Positions 16,462-25,157 of a DNA stretch of 64,000 nt are shown piece by piece (positions within the stretch are counted from its first letter, which is position 1; the number at the start of each line of letters is the position of its first letter). Source of the stretch: Aliishimia sp965656085 (GTDB taxonomy: Bacteria > Pseudomonadota > Alphaproteobacteria > Rhodobacterales > Rhodobacteraceae). Made by a program: the position numbers and the translations under genes. The stretch spans positions 1-64,000 of the forward strand of contig CBFHJA010000015.1 in assembly GCA_965656085.1 (NCBI GenBank), read 5' to 3'. The notes below the pieces were generated by a model. The model made no database searches. It was not told the origin of the DNA and saw nothing but the letters and a program-made list of their open reading frames with translations.

Positions 16462-16552
16462 CACTGTTACTCACATTCCGACTTCCTCTGTGCGGTCACG
16501 CAGAAGTGATGCCGCTCTTGACCGGCCCCTCCCACAGCTTAACTCGCCGCCC

Positions 16553-17764
16553 ATGACAGAAGCGCTTACCCATTTCCCACCGACCCGTACCGAGGCCCTC
16601 TCCCGCCTTGCCGGCTTTCTGCCCCACGCCGGACGCGACTACGCCTCCCGCCGCAATTTCGATCTGGGCGCGGGCCAGCATCACGGCGTGTCCACCCTGT
16701 CGCCCTATGTGCGCACCCGCCTGCTCACCGAACAGGAGATCGTCACGGCGGTTCTTGGCCGGTTCTCGCTCAAATCGGCAGAAAAATTCGTGCAGGAAGT
16801 GTTCTGGCGCACCTATTGGAAGGGCTGGTTGGAACTGCGCCCGGGCGTGTGGACCGACTACCAGACCGAACTAATCCGCGCGTGGAACGATGTGCAGACC
16901 CAAGGCGGGCTGCGGCGCGATTGGGAGGCGGCTTGTCTGGGGCAGACCGGGATCGACTGTTTCGACCATTGGGCGCGGGAGCTTGCCGAGACGGGCTATC
17001 TGCACAATCACGCACGGATGTGGTTCGCCTCGATCTGGATTTTCACCCTGCGCCTGCCTTGGGCCTTGGGCGCAGATTTCTTCCTGCGCCATTTGCTGGA
17101 TGGCGATCCGGCCTCCAACACATTGTCATGGCGCTGGGTCGCGGGCATCCAGACGGAGGGCAAGACCTACCTCGCGCGCGCCTCCAACATCCGCAAATTC
17201 AGCGAAGGGCGCTTTGATCCGTCGGGGCTTGCCGCGGACGCGCCGCCCCTGAAAGCCCACCCCCGGCCTGCCCCCCGCCCACTGCCGCAGAGCGCTGCGC
17301 CGGAGCGGGGCCTGCGCACGGGGCTGCTGATGCACACCGATGACTTCGCTCCCATTTCGGGAGATCTGCCGGAATTCGCCGCCCATGCGGTGCTGCGGGC
17401 AGAAGACCGGCTAAGCCCGCTGGAGATCGCCCCGCATCTGGGCGCATTCCTCGATGGCGCAAGCGCCGACATGCAGGCCCGGCTGGCACCCGGCGCGGCG
17501 TGGGACACGCTGGCCTCGGCGCAGGCCCTGCTGGATTGGATCGATCGTCAGGGTCTGGAGCAGGTGGTACTGCCCTACGCGCCAGTGGGCCCGGTCGCCG
17601 AGACACTGACGGAGGCGGAGCGTCGCAGCGATGTGCCCTTTATCCGTATCCGCCGCGCGTATGACAGCGCCGCATGGCCCCACGCCACGCATGGGTTTTT
17701 CCGTTTCAAGGAGAAGATCCCTGCCTTGGTGGCCCAGATGAACGGCATCTGCCTCGCGGCTTAG
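16553..17764 (+). CDS. Photolyase/cryptochrome-family protein with FAD-binding domain first
   Basis: 403 residues from the ATG at 16553; upstream in-frame starts would add a non-conserved, low-complexity prefix crossing the repeats. Residues about 25-235 are the photolyase FAD-binding helical domain: GVSTLSPYVRTRLLTEQEI, EKFVQEVFWRTYWKGW, HNHARMWFASIWIFTLRLPWALG, then LDGDPASNTLSWRWVAGIQT and TYLARASNIRKF. The usual N-terminal alpha/beta antenna domain is missing. Instead an alpha/beta-looking segment follows (about 255-400: GLRTGLLMHTDDF, QVVLPYAPVGPVAETL, WPHATHGFFRFKEKIP). It probably repairs UV lesions or senses blue light. Confidence 0.8.
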   Translation: MTEALTHFPPTRTEALSRLAGFLPHAGRDYASRRNFDLGAGQHHGVSTLSPYVRTRLLTEQEIVTAVLGRFSLKSAEKFVQEVFWRTYWKGWLELRPGVWTDYQTELIRAWNDVQTQGGLRRDWEAACLGQTGIDCFDHWARELAETGYLHNHARMWFASIWIFTLRLPWALGADFFLRHLLDGDPASNTLSWRWVAGIQTEGKTYLARASNIRKFSEGRFDPSGLAADAPPLKAHPRPAPRPLPQSAAPERGLRTGLLMHTDDFAPISGDLPEFAAHAVLRAEDRLSPLEIAPHLGAFLDGASADMQARLAPGAAWDTLASAQALLDWIDRQGLEQVVLPYAPVGPVAETLTEAERRSDVPFIRIRRAYDSAAWPHATHGFFRFKEKIPALVAQMNGICLAA

Positions 17765-17897
17765 GTCAGGCGTCCTCTGCGGCGTCCCATATGCGCCCCC
17801 GCCCCTGTTTTCCTTTGGCCATAAATATCCCCAAGAGCGCGAGAATGGAATTCTCGCTCGCGCAGCGACCGCGCACGGCCTGCAATTCCCGCGTGAC

Positions 17898-17915
17898 GTG
17901 TCATGATATTGTGAC
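17898..17915 (+). promoter_or_regulatory. Pho-box-like site upstream of phoX
   Basis: GTGTCAT (17898-17904), a 4-nt spacer, then TTGTGAC (17909-17915): two 7-mers with 11-bp spacing. The first differs from the Pho-box half site CTGTCAT at one position; the second is weaker. It lies 78 nt before the phoX start. PhoB control of phoX is well established in bacteria; its use here is inferred from this imperfect match. Confidence 0.45.
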
Positions 17916-17992
17916 ATAGCATCCAGTATGAACGCCCCAGCACGGGGGACCGACCCCGGCGATTCCAGCGACATGCAAGAGGGAGATTCGCG

Positions 17993-20020
17993 ATGAAGCG
18001 CGAGGAAATCATCAACGATCCGGACTACGGGAACAAAGCCGAAGCCTTCGAGGCTTTTGACGACATCCCCACCAACCCCAATCTCGAGAACACCATCGGT
18101 GACGTGATCAGCGCGCGCTATGGCCGCCGCGACTTCCTGCGCGGCACGCTCGGCGTCTCCGCCGCCGCCGCGCTCTTCGGCACCTCCGCGCTGGTCGCGC
18201 CGAACGCCGCCAGCGCCGCCTCCGCAAGCCGTTTTGCCTTTGACGAGCTCACATGGGGCAATGACGAGACCCACCATATCGCGGATGGCTATTCTGCCGA
18301 TGTGCTGCTGCGCTGGGGCGATCCGATCACCGGCGATGCGCCCGATTTCGATGTGCAGAACCAAACTGCCGCCGCGCAGCTCAAGCAATTCGGCTACAAC
18401 AACGACTATGTCGGCTTCACCGCGCTCAACGTCGAAGGCACCCGTGGCCTGCTCTGCGTGAACCACGAATATACCAATGAAGAGGTGATGTTCCCCGGTC
18501 TCGGTCGTCAGGACCGTGCAGGCTTTGCCGGCATGACCAAGGAACTCGTCGACATCGAAATGGCTGCCCATGGCGGGACCGTCGTGGAGATCGCCAAATC
18601 CGACAATGGCAAGTGGTCGCTCGTCAAGAACAGCCCCTATAACCGCCGCATCGCGCCGGGCACCACCGAGATGACCTTCTCGGGGCCCGCTGCCGGTCAT
18701 GACCGCCTGAAGACCAATGCAGATCCCACCGGCACCCGCGTCATGGGCACCGTGAACAACTGCGCCGGCGGCATGACGCCGTGGGGCACCTACCTGCTCG
18801 CCGAGGAGAACTTCCACGGCTATTTCTGGACCGACACCGTGGATGCAGAGGGCAAGCCCGACATCTCCGCCCATCCCGAGGCCGCGTCGCTCAAGCGATA
18901 TGGGGTGCCCGGGCGCTGGTATGCGTGGGGCCAGTACCACGACATGTTCAACATCGACAAAGAGCCGATGGAGTCCAACAAATGGGGCTATGTCGTTGAG
19001 GTCGATCCGCGCAACCCCGATGCGATGCCGATCAAGCACACCGCTCTGGGACGCTTCCGCCACGAGGGCTGCGAGACCGCCATCTCCGCCGATGGCAAAC
19101 TGGTGGTCTATTCGGGCGACGATAACCGCTTCGACTATCTTTACAAATGGGTCTCCGCCGAGGTCGTCACGCCGGATAACAGCGTCTTCGGCTCCACGCT
19201 CCTTTCCGAGGGCACGCTCTATGTGGCGAAGTTCCACGAGGATGGCGTGATCGAATGGATGCCGCTAGTGCATGGGACGGGCCCGCTGACGGCAGAGAAC
19301 GGCTTCACCTCTCAGGCCGATATCGCCATCGACACGCGCCTTGCCGCCGACGCGCTCGGAGCGACGCCGATGGACCGGCCCGAGGACGCGCAGCCGCGCG
19401 GCGATGGCACGGCGGTGGTCATGCTGACCAACAACACCCGACGCAAGCCGGGCGACGAGAACGCCGCGAACCCGCGCGCCGAGAACGCCTTCGGTCACAT
19501 CATCGAGATCAAGGAAGACCGGGGACTGCACTCGGCCACACGCGGCACGTGGGACATCCTCGTGAAATGCGGCGATCCGACCGTGCAGGAGGTGGGCGCT
19601 CAGTGGAACCCCGAGACCTCCGAAAACGGCTGGTTCGGCTCCCCGGACAACTGCGCCTATGACGCCGACGGGCGGCTCTGGATCTCCACCGATCAAGGTG
19701 GCAACTGGGGCAAGACGGGCAAATCCGACGGGCTCTACAGCCTTGAAACCGAGGGCGATTTGCGCGGCCACTCCAAGCTGTTCTTCCGCTGCCCGGTGGG
19801 CGGCGAGCTGTGCGGTCCGTATTTCACCGAGGACAGCGAGACCCTGTTCCTTGCGGTGCAGCACCCCGGCACGGACGGCACGAAGGAGCTCGCAGGCTTC
19901 GAGCGCGACAGCACCTTCGAGGACCCTGCGACCCGCTGGCCCGACTTCAACCCGGCCATGCCGCCCCGCCCCTCGGTGGTGGTCGTGACCAAGGATGGCG
20001 GCGGCAAGATCGCGGTCTGA
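17993..20020 (+). CDS. phoX: PhoX-family alkaline phosphatase, Tat-exported
   Basis: 675 residues. Calcium/iron-dependent phosphomonoesterase that releases phosphate from organic esters in the periplasm. A Tat signal follows an unusually long charged N-region of about 40 residues (GRRDFLRG at 44-51, cleavage probably near 75, ASA). The body matches the PF05787 PhoX family: NHEYTNEEVMFPG, NNCAGGMTPWGTYLLAEENFHGYF, FRHEGCETAISADGKLVVYSGDD, SPDNCAYDADGRLWISTDQGG. GAGGGAGA precedes the ATG. It is monocistronic, with a Pho-box-like site upstream and a terminator downstream. Typical of phosphorus scavenging in marine bacteria. Confidence 0.93.
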   Translation: MKREEIINDPDYGNKAEAFEAFDDIPTNPNLENTIGDVISARYGRRDFLRGTLGVSAAAALFGTSALVAPNAASAASASRFAFDELTWGNDETHHIADGYSADVLLRWGDPITGDAPDFDVQNQTAAAQLKQFGYNNDYVGFTALNVEGTRGLLCVNHEYTNEEVMFPGLGRQDRAGFAGMTKELVDIEMAAHGGTVVEIAKSDNGKWSLVKNSPYNRRIAPGTTEMTFSGPAAGHDRLKTNADPTGTRVMGTVNNCAGGMTPWGTYLLAEENFHGYFWTDTVDAEGKPDISAHPEAASLKRYGVPGRWYAWGQYHDMFNIDKEPMESNKWGYVVEVDPRNPDAMPIKHTALGRFRHEGCETAISADGKLVVYSGDDNRFDYLYKWVSAEVVTPDNSVFGSTLLSEGTLYVAKFHEDGVIEWMPLVHGTGPLTAENGFTSQADIAIDTRLAADALGATPMDRPEDAQPRGDGTAVVMLTNNTRRKPGDENAANPRAENAFGHIIEIKEDRGLHSATRGTWDILVKCGDPTVQEVGAQWNPETSENGWFGSPDNCAYDADGRLWISTDQGGNWGKTGKSDGLYSLETEGDLRGHSKLFFRCPVGGELCGPYFTEDSETLFLAVQHPGTDGTKELAGFERDSTFEDPATRWPDFNPAMPPRPSVVVVTKDGGGKIAV

Positions 20021-20053
20021 CCTGCTGGTCTGACATCGCCTGACACCGATCTG

Positions 20054-20090
20054 ATGGCCCTTCCCGCACCCCGGGTGGGGCCATTTTTTT
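20054..20090 (+). terminator. Terminator after phoX
   Basis: ATGGCCC (20054-20060) pairs with GGGCCAT (20078-20084); the loop can form an inner GC pairing. A run of seven T ends at 20090. It begins 33 nt after the phoX stop. Confidence 0.7.
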
Positions 20091-20174
20091 GCACCCCAAC
20101 GCAGCGTCAATCTGTGCCGCGCGCGGCGTGCGTTTTCGCTTGGCGGGATAGCGGAAACAGGGCATACCGCCCCC

Positions 20175-21053
20175 GTGTTTTCCCGCCATATGATCTCCTT
20201 TTGGCACCACCTGCGCTACGTGCCACTGCTCTCCGCGCTTACCTTGTCGCGTGGCCGGGCCTTCGAAGCGCGCGCCCGCAACCTCGGCACGCTCGCCGGG
20301 GTCGTCACGCGCTGGTTTCCGCCCGCGCGCTGGCGGATCGAGCCGGACCTGAAGCGGGTCTTTCCGGACATGCCGCGCAAGGACCGGGTGCGCCTGTGCC
20401 GCGATATTGGCCGCAACATGGGCCGCACCCTGTTCGAGATCTACCATTGCGACGAGTTCCAGCAGTTCCGCCACAAGATCACCGCCTCCGGCCCCGGGCT
20501 GGAGGCCCTGCGCAGCGCCCGGGCGCAGGGCAAAGGGGCGATCATCGTGTCGGGCCATTTCGGGCAATGGGAGGCCATTCGCTCGGTACTGAGTGCGCAA
20601 GGGATGCCGGCGGGCGCGGTCTACCGGCCCCAGACAAACCGCCACTACCAGCGCCGCCTTCTGGCCGGGATCGAGGCGGGCGGCTTGCCGATCCTGCCCA
20701 CCGGACGCGCGGGCACCAAGGCGCTCGTCAGCCATCTGCGCGCCGGTGGTCTGGTGGCGATCTTGCTCGACGAGAAGACCGCCGACGGCGCGCGACTGCC
20801 TTTTCTCGGCCATGACGCGTTGACCTCGCTCGCGGCGGCCCGCCTCGCGCTGAAATTCGATGTGCCGATGGTGCCCGCCTATGGCACCCGCACCGGACCC
20901 GCGGGCAACACGTTCGAAGTCGACTTCGAAGCGCCGATCCCGCCGAGCGATCCCGAGACGATGACTCAGGCCTTCAATGACAGCCTGTCGGCCCGCATCC
21001 GCGAGACCCCGGACCAATGGTACTGGCTGTTGCGGCGCTGGAAGGGCGCGTGA
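20175..21053 (+). CDS. Lysophospholipid/lipid A acyltransferase (LpxL/HtrB family)
   Basis: 292 residues from a GTG at 20175; an ATG at 20190 (MISFWHH) is an equally possible start because neither has a strong ribosome site. Inner-membrane acyltransferase of the LpxL/LpxM type that adds secondary acyl chains to lipid A or a related lipid. The catalytic H(X4)E motif is HFGQWE (His128-Glu133), preceded by GKGAIIVSG. Later blocks are AVYRPQTNRHYQRRL and GGLVAILLDEKTADGARLPFLGH. Slightly shorter than E. coli LpxL (306). Transcribed toward the BKACE gene; only 7 nt separate the two stops. Confidence 0.85.
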   Translation: MFSRHMISFWHHLRYVPLLSALTLSRGRAFEARARNLGTLAGVVTRWFPPARWRIEPDLKRVFPDMPRKDRVRLCRDIGRNMGRTLFEIYHCDEFQQFRHKITASGPGLEALRSARAQGKGAIIVSGHFGQWEAIRSVLSAQGMPAGAVYRPQTNRHYQRRLLAGIEAGGLPILPTGRAGTKALVSHLRAGGLVAILLDEKTADGARLPFLGHDALTSLAAARLALKFDVPMVPAYGTRTGPAGNTFEVDFEAPIPPSDPETMTQAFNDSLSARIRETPDQWYWLLRRWKGA

Positions 21054-21060
21054 TCACGGA

Positions 21061-21804
21061 TCAGGAGATCACATCCCCGAGCGTGTGATCGATCAGATCC
21101 CGCGCCGCAGACAGAAGTTCACCGTTGCTCTTGGCCGGGCGCCCATCGGGCAGGTCCAGAACATCCTCAAAACCGATCCGCGTATCGAAGCCCAGCCGGG
21201 CGGCCTCCACAAGGCAGGGCCACGCGCTGCGGTCGAGCCCATGCAGCAGGACCGGCGCGAAGAGCCCGCGCTCGCGCAGCACCTCGCGGCAGCGCAGCGC
21301 CTCCGCGCGCGCCATCGGCCCCGGCATGTCCTGCATCTCGATCAGCACCCGGAGCACGCAGCTTTTCGGGACCTCGCGGCAGAGCTTGCGGGCATCGCGC
21401 GCCGACCACACTCCGGCCTCGATGCCGATCCCCATCCGGTGCAACATGGGGATCACGCGCACCGCGTCGGGCTCGCTGAGATTGACCGAGACATAGTCCG
21501 GCTTGACGTCCCAGTTCTGCATTTGCGTGTGGCGCCGGGTCTCGTCCGGCTCGATCCACGCGCCGGTCGAAATTCCCACCGGCATCCGCGGCACCGCCGC
21601 ACGCACCGCCTCAATCGCCCGCGCCACATCGCGCGGGGTCAGGCTCTCGCGCCCGAACTGATCACGCGGATGGATATGGAGCATCTCCGCGCCCGCCGCC
21701 TTGGCCTCAAGGGCATCGGCGGCTAACTCCGCCGGGCTCAGCGGCACGCCGGGCGCATCGGTCCGAGAGCGCGCGCCGTTCAGGGACGCTTGCAGCATGG
21801 TCAT
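21061..21804 (-). CDS. BKACE-family (3-keto-5-aminohexanoate cleavage-like) enzyme
   Basis: 247 residues, DUF849/BKACE TIM-barrel family: condensation of a beta-keto acid with acetyl-CoA and cleavage to acetoacetate plus an acyl-CoA. The metal-binding HxH is in EMLHIHPRDQFGRES; an acidic block follows (DYVSVNLSEPDAVRV), and GFDTRIGFEDVLDLPDG closes the barrel. Shorter than the usual 270-310 residues, mainly through loops, so the substrate is unclear; members act on 3-keto-5-aminohexanoate, dehydrocarnitine, beta-ketoadipate and others. A possible 33-codon ORF precedes it by 21 nt. Kynurenine genes lie upstream on the same strand. Confidence 0.82.
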   Translation of the reverse strand: MTMLQASLNGARSRTDAPGVPLSPAELAADALEAKAAGAEMLHIHPRDQFGRESLTPRDVARAIEAVRAAVPRMPVGISTGAWIEPDETRRHTQMQNWDVKPDYVSVNLSEPDAVRVIPMLHRMGIGIEAGVWSARDARKLCREVPKSCVLRVLIEMQDMPGPMARAEALRCREVLRERGLFAPVLLHGLDRSAWPCLVEAARLGFDTRIGFEDVLDLPDGRPAKSNGELLSAARDLIDHTLGDVIS

Positions 21805-21825
21805 GGCGCGCGCCCCACCCGGCCG

Positions 21826-21927
21826 TCAGATCCGCAGATCCACGCCAAGGACGCGCTGGAGTTCTGCAAGAGTGTGGGTGTCGGTCACGGCGCGCCCTGC
21901 AGCGGGCAAAGCTGAGGTGAGTGTCAT
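21826..21927 (-). CDS. Possible 33-residue small protein
   Basis: ATG at 21927 with GGGAGA 6 nt upstream and stop at 21826, 21 nt before the BKACE start. The product (MTLTSALPAAGRAVTDTHTL and 13 further residues) has no recognisable domain, signal or hydrophobic segment. It may be a short coupled or leader ORF, or a degraded gene end. The good ribosome site and position are the only support. Confidence 0.3.
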   Translation of the reverse strand: MTLTSALPAAGRAVTDTHTLAELQRVLGVDLRI

Positions 21928-22161
21928 GTCTGTCTCCCGATATGCAGGCCTTGTTGGCGCGGCGCGTTCCATCGCTATTGGGACGTGGCAGGCCGCGAAG
22001 GTCAAGCCGCTTTCGGGCGCGCGGTGCCCCGGCATGGCTTGCAAGCCTTGCCTGCCCTGTTGATTGCGCTGCCGGCACCCGGATGCGCCGGGCACACGGG
22101 CTGTCTTTTGTCGGCACGGCGCTGATTTGGCTTTCTTGGGGCAAAGAGCTGCCTCGGGGGC

Positions 22162-22176
22162 CGGGGCAGAGCCCCG
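22162..22176. repeat. GC-rich hairpin downstream of kynU
   Basis: CGGGGC-AGA-GCCCCG, 38 nt past the kynU stop and followed on the minus strand by CCGGCCCCCGAGGC. There is no T-run. The sequence and its context resemble GC-rich intergenic repeats I associate with Rhodobacteraceae; it may serve as a factor-independent stop for kynU. The rest of 21928-22213 shows no gene. Confidence 0.4.
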
Positions 22177-22213
22177 ATGCGCGGTCGCCCAGCAGCGCCG
22201 CGCGGGTCACGCC

Positions 22214-23401
22214 TCACGTCACCGCCGCGCGGGTCTGATAGGCCGGATCATCCCAGAGCCGGTCCCGCATCACCGTCTCGATATGCCCAGCCGCCGCGCG
22301 CACATCCGCCTCGTCCAGATAAAGCGGCGTGAAGCCGAAACGCAGGATATCCGGTGCGCGGAAATCGCCGATCACCCCGCGCGCGATCAGTGCCTGCATT
22401 GCCGCGTAGCCCTGCGTATGCGCGAAAGAGACCTGAGAGCCACGCTGGTTCGGATCGCGCGGACTGGCCAGCGTCAACTCCGGGCAGCGCGCCTCCACCT
22501 CCTTGATGAAAATCTCCTGAAGTGAGAGGCTTGTGGAGCGAAGCTCATCCAGATCGACCCCCTCCCAGACATCGAGCGCAGCCTCCAAAGCGGTCATCTG
22601 CATCACCGGCGGCGTGCCCACCCGCATCCGCTCGATCCCCGGCGCGGGCCGGTAGTCCAGATCGAAATCGAAGGGCTTTGCATGGCCCAGCCAGCCCGCC
22701 AGCGCCGGGTCGACCGACTCGGCCAGATCGGGCCGGGTGTAGATGAACGCGGGTGCGCCCGGGCCACCATTGAGATATTTGTAGCTGCAGCCCACCGCGA
22801 ATTCGGCGCGAGAGGCTTCGATGGCCACCGGCAGCGCGCCAGCCGAATGGGCCAGATCCCAGATCATCACCGCACCGGAGGCATGGGCCAACTCGGTGAT
22901 CGCCGCCATGTCATGCAGCCGCCCGGTGCGATAATCCACCTGCGTGAGCATCACCGCAGCGGTGTCCTCGTCAATCGCGCCCGCGACCTCCTCGGGGGCG
23001 GCGATGACCAGTTCATGATCCTTGCCGATGGTGCGAATCAATCCGTCAGCCATGTAAAGATCGGTCGGGAAGTTACCGGAATCGCTCAGGATTTTGCGCC
23101 GACCGGGGCGCATCTTCAGGGCTGCGGCCACGGCCTGATAGACCTTGATCGAGAGCGTGTCGCCCATCACCACCGAGCCTGCCGGCGCGCCGATGAGCGC
23201 GCCGACGCGGTCGCCCACGCGGGAGGGTTGCGCCATCCAGCCCGCCGCATTCCAGCCCCGGATCAGCATCTCGCCCCATTCCTCGGTGATCATCTTCGCG
23301 ACCCGCGCCTCAGCGCCCTTGGGCAAGGGCCCCAGCGAGTTGCCATCGAGATAGATGACCCCTTCGGGCAGATCGAACAGGTCTTTACGCAGCACGCTCA
23401 T
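22214..23401 (-). CDS. kynU: Kynureninase
   Basis: 395 residues. PLP enzyme cleaving kynurenine to anthranilate plus alanine, or 3-hydroxykynurenine to 3-hydroxyanthranilate. The PLP lysine is Lys208 (GCSYKYLNGGPGAP); the Asp/His block MIWDLAHSAGALP contacts the cofactor. The N-terminus (LFDLPEGVIYLDGNSLGPLPK) is typical. The ATG at 23401 is chosen because GAGGGGAG precedes it and it overlaps the upstream kynA stop by 4 bp (ATGA); a TTG 21 nt earlier is less likely. It is co-transcribed with kynA, but kynA is frameshifted, so the enzyme may lack its normal substrate supply. Confidence 0.95.
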   Translation of the reverse strand: MSVLRKDLFDLPEGVIYLDGNSLGPLPKGAEARVAKMITEEWGEMLIRGWNAAGWMAQPSRVGDRVGALIGAPAGSVVMGDTLSIKVYQAVAAALKMRPGRRKILSDSGNFPTDLYMADGLIRTIGKDHELVIAAPEEVAGAIDEDTAAVMLTQVDYRTGRLHDMAAITELAHASGAVMIWDLAHSAGALPVAIEASRAEFAVGCSYKYLNGGPGAPAFIYTRPDLAESVDPALAGWLGHAKPFDFDLDYRPAPGIERMRVGTPPVMQMTALEAALDVWEGVDLDELRSTSLSLQEIFIKEVEARCPELTLASPRDPNQRGSQVSFAHTQGYAAMQALIARGVIGDFRAPDILRFGFTPLYLDEADVRAAAGHIETVMRDRLWDDPAYQTRAAVT

Positions 23402-24220
23402 AGCGCTCCCCTCACATTCCAAAGCTCTGGAAAGAGTTCAACTTCCAACATTTTACGAAGATAGGCCACCCCGGCCGTGCCGCCGGTGCCGCGTTTGAAG
23501 CCGATAATCCGCTCGACGGTGGTCACATGGTTGAAGCGCCAGCGGCGGAAATAATCCTCCAGATCGACCAGCTTTTCGGCCAACTCGTAAAGCTCCCAAT
23601 GCGCCGCCGGGTCCTCGTAAACGCGCTGCCAGAGCGCCTGCACATCGGCGCGGGCCTGCCAAGGCGCGCTGCCCGGCGGGCCGGGGTCGAGCGGAGTCTG
23701 TGTGATCTCAGCCGCGCGCGCCAGTGCGGTCTGATAAAGGCTCGGACGGGCCAGCTCGTCCACGAGAGCTTCGTGCTGCACAGGCTTGTGTTCATGGACT
23801 TTTTTCAGGGACGCCTGCCGGTTCCCGAGGATGTATTCGATCAGGCGGTACTGGTGCGACTGAAAGCCCGAGGCTGGGCCGGAACCGGGTGTAGTCCGAG
23901 GGCGTCATGGTGCGCAGAACGTCCCACGCCCCGTTCAGTTGTTCGAAAATCCGCGCCACGCGGGTGAGCATCTTGAAGGCCGGGCGCAGGTCGGCACTGC
24001 CAAGCGCCGTGCGGGCGGAGGACAGCTCGTGAATCGCCAGACGCATCCACAACTCCGAGGTCTGGTGCTGAATGATGAACAACATCTCGTCATGCGCGTC
24101 GCTGCGCGGGTGCTGCGCGCCGAGCACCGCGTCGAGCGCGAGATAGTCGCCATAGGACATGTCGGCGGAGAAATCGAGCTGTGCGCCGTGGTGGTCCTGC
24201 GCGGGGGTCGGATCGGCCAT
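23398..24220 (-). pseudogene. kynA: Tryptophan 2,3-dioxygenase, disrupted by a frameshift
   Basis: Two consecutive reading frames give one tryptophan 2,3-dioxygenase. Frame 1 (from 24220) has MLFIIQHQTSELWMRL and runs to RFRPSLGL. Frame 2 resumes with GFQSHQYRLIEYILGNR and carries the haem ligand region RWRFNHVTTVERIIG and KRGTGGTAG, ending at 23398. The break is at AGCCCGA (23865-23871; TCGGGCT on the coding strand). An ancestral TCGGGCT-CTCC-TCGGGCT, losing one repeat plus spacer (11 nt), would give exactly this sequence and restore the expected SLGLSSGFQ. The present 823 nt plus 11 is 278 codons, the normal family length. Either a true pseudogene or a sequencing error. Confidence 0.85.
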
Positions 24221-24335
24221 GACGGGATGCCTTGTGACATGAGGTTTCGCGAAGGTTAACGCAGCGCGCGCGGCCAGTTCAATCCGTTCATCGTCCCGCC
24301 CGAGACTGCCTTTACGTCAGAGCAGGAGACCCCCC

Positions 24336-24788
24336 ATGTCCGACCGTCATAGCAACCCTCTCCCGACCATGCCTGCCGGGCCGGAGGTCTTGCCACTCAG
24401 GATCCCGGGGGCCGCGGACATGCTTCTGCAAGACGCCGCCGCCTTGGGGTTTTTCGCGCTCATTCTGCTCGCAATCTGCACACTGCCGCGCCGGTCTCAG
24501 CCCAGCAACCGCGCCTCATGGACCGCAATCGCCTCTTCGAGATCCTCGAACCATGTCAGCCGCCCCGCCTCCAGCACCATCGCGCAATCACACAGCCGGC
24601 GCAGCATGCCCATGCCATGCGAGACCACGATCGCACCGCTCTGCGCCAGACGCGCCTGCAAAAGTTCGGTGCTCTTTTGGCGAAACGCGGCATCGCCCAC
24701 CGCTGTCACCTCGTCGATCAGATACGTATCGAATCGCACGCCCATGGAGACCCCGAAGGCCAGACGTGCGCGCATGCCGGAGGAATAG
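24336..24788 (+). CDS. Doubtful small membrane protein overlapping kpsT
   Basis: The ATG at 24336 has AGGAGA upstream. The first 52 codons lie in otherwise empty sequence and encode one hydrophobic helix (LGFFALILLAICTLP). The remaining 97 codons are antisense to kpsT and look like a shadow, so if the gene is real it has probably lost its own stop codon. No homology recognised. Listed because of the ribosome site and the helix; the 115 nt before it show no gene. Confidence 0.25.
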   Translation: MSDRHSNPLPTMPAGPEVLPLRIPGAADMLLQDAAALGFFALILLAICTLPRRSQPSNRASWTAIASSRSSNHVSRPASSTIAQSHSRRSMPMPCETTIAPLCARRACKSSVLFWRNAASPTAVTSSIRYVSNRTPMETPKARRARMPEE

Positions 24789-25153
24789 GTCTTGTATGGT
24801 TTGCGCCAATGCGGGCCAAGCTCGGCGAAATCGGCCACGAACTTGCACAGCGCGCCGCTCTCCACACCATAAACCCGCGCCAGAAACCGGGTGTTCTGCA
24901 CGCCGGTCAGATCGCCATGGAAGCTGCCGGCGAAGCCCACCGGCCATGACACGCTGCCCGCGCGCAGCACCTGCCCGCGATCGGGGGTCAGCGTGCCCGC
25001 GATCATCCGGAGCAGGCTCGATTTGCCAGCCCCGTTGCGCCCCAGCAAGGCCACGGCGCGCCCGGGCGGAAAGCTGGCGGTGATATTGTCGGCCACGACC
25101 TTGCCATGCCGGCCCTTGCCGAATGTCTTGCTGACGGCCTGCAATTCGATCAT
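24497..25153 (-). CDS. kpsT: Capsule polysaccharide export ABC transporter ATPase (KpsT-like)
   Basis: 218 residues from the ATG at 25153 (MIELQAVSKTF); a GTG 24 nt upstream would overlap the preceding gene. ATPase of the group 2 capsule exporter. Walker A is GRNGAGKS, the signature YSSGMRARLAF (SSGM instead of SGGQ) is typical of polysaccharide exporters, Walker B is TYLIDEVTAVGD, and the switch His is in IVVSHGMGML. It starts 4 nt after the kpsE-like stop. Partner of the permease at 26367, which lies on the opposite strand. Confidence 0.9.
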   Translation of the reverse strand: MIELQAVSKTFGKGRHGKVVADNITASFPPGRAVALLGRNGAGKSSLLRMIAGTLTPDRGQVLRAGSVSWPVGFAGSFHGDLTGVQNTRFLARVYGVESGALCKFVADFAELGPHWRKPYKTYSSGMRARLAFGVSMGVRFDTYLIDEVTAVGDAAFRQKSTELLQARLAQSGAIVVSHGMGMLRRLCDCAMVLEAGRLTWFEDLEEAIAVHEARLLG

Positions 25154-25157
25154 GTCG

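Noticed and set aside
17411..19237. 608-codon minus-strand frame over photolyase/phoX
   Set aside because: Runs across two real plus-strand genes and their promoter region; no recognisable protein.
23865..23871. Programmed ribosomal frameshift in kynA
   Set aside because: A +1 shift at this place would omit conserved residues (SSGF), there is no stop codon or known slippery context, and an 11-nt deletion between direct repeats explains the sequence fully.
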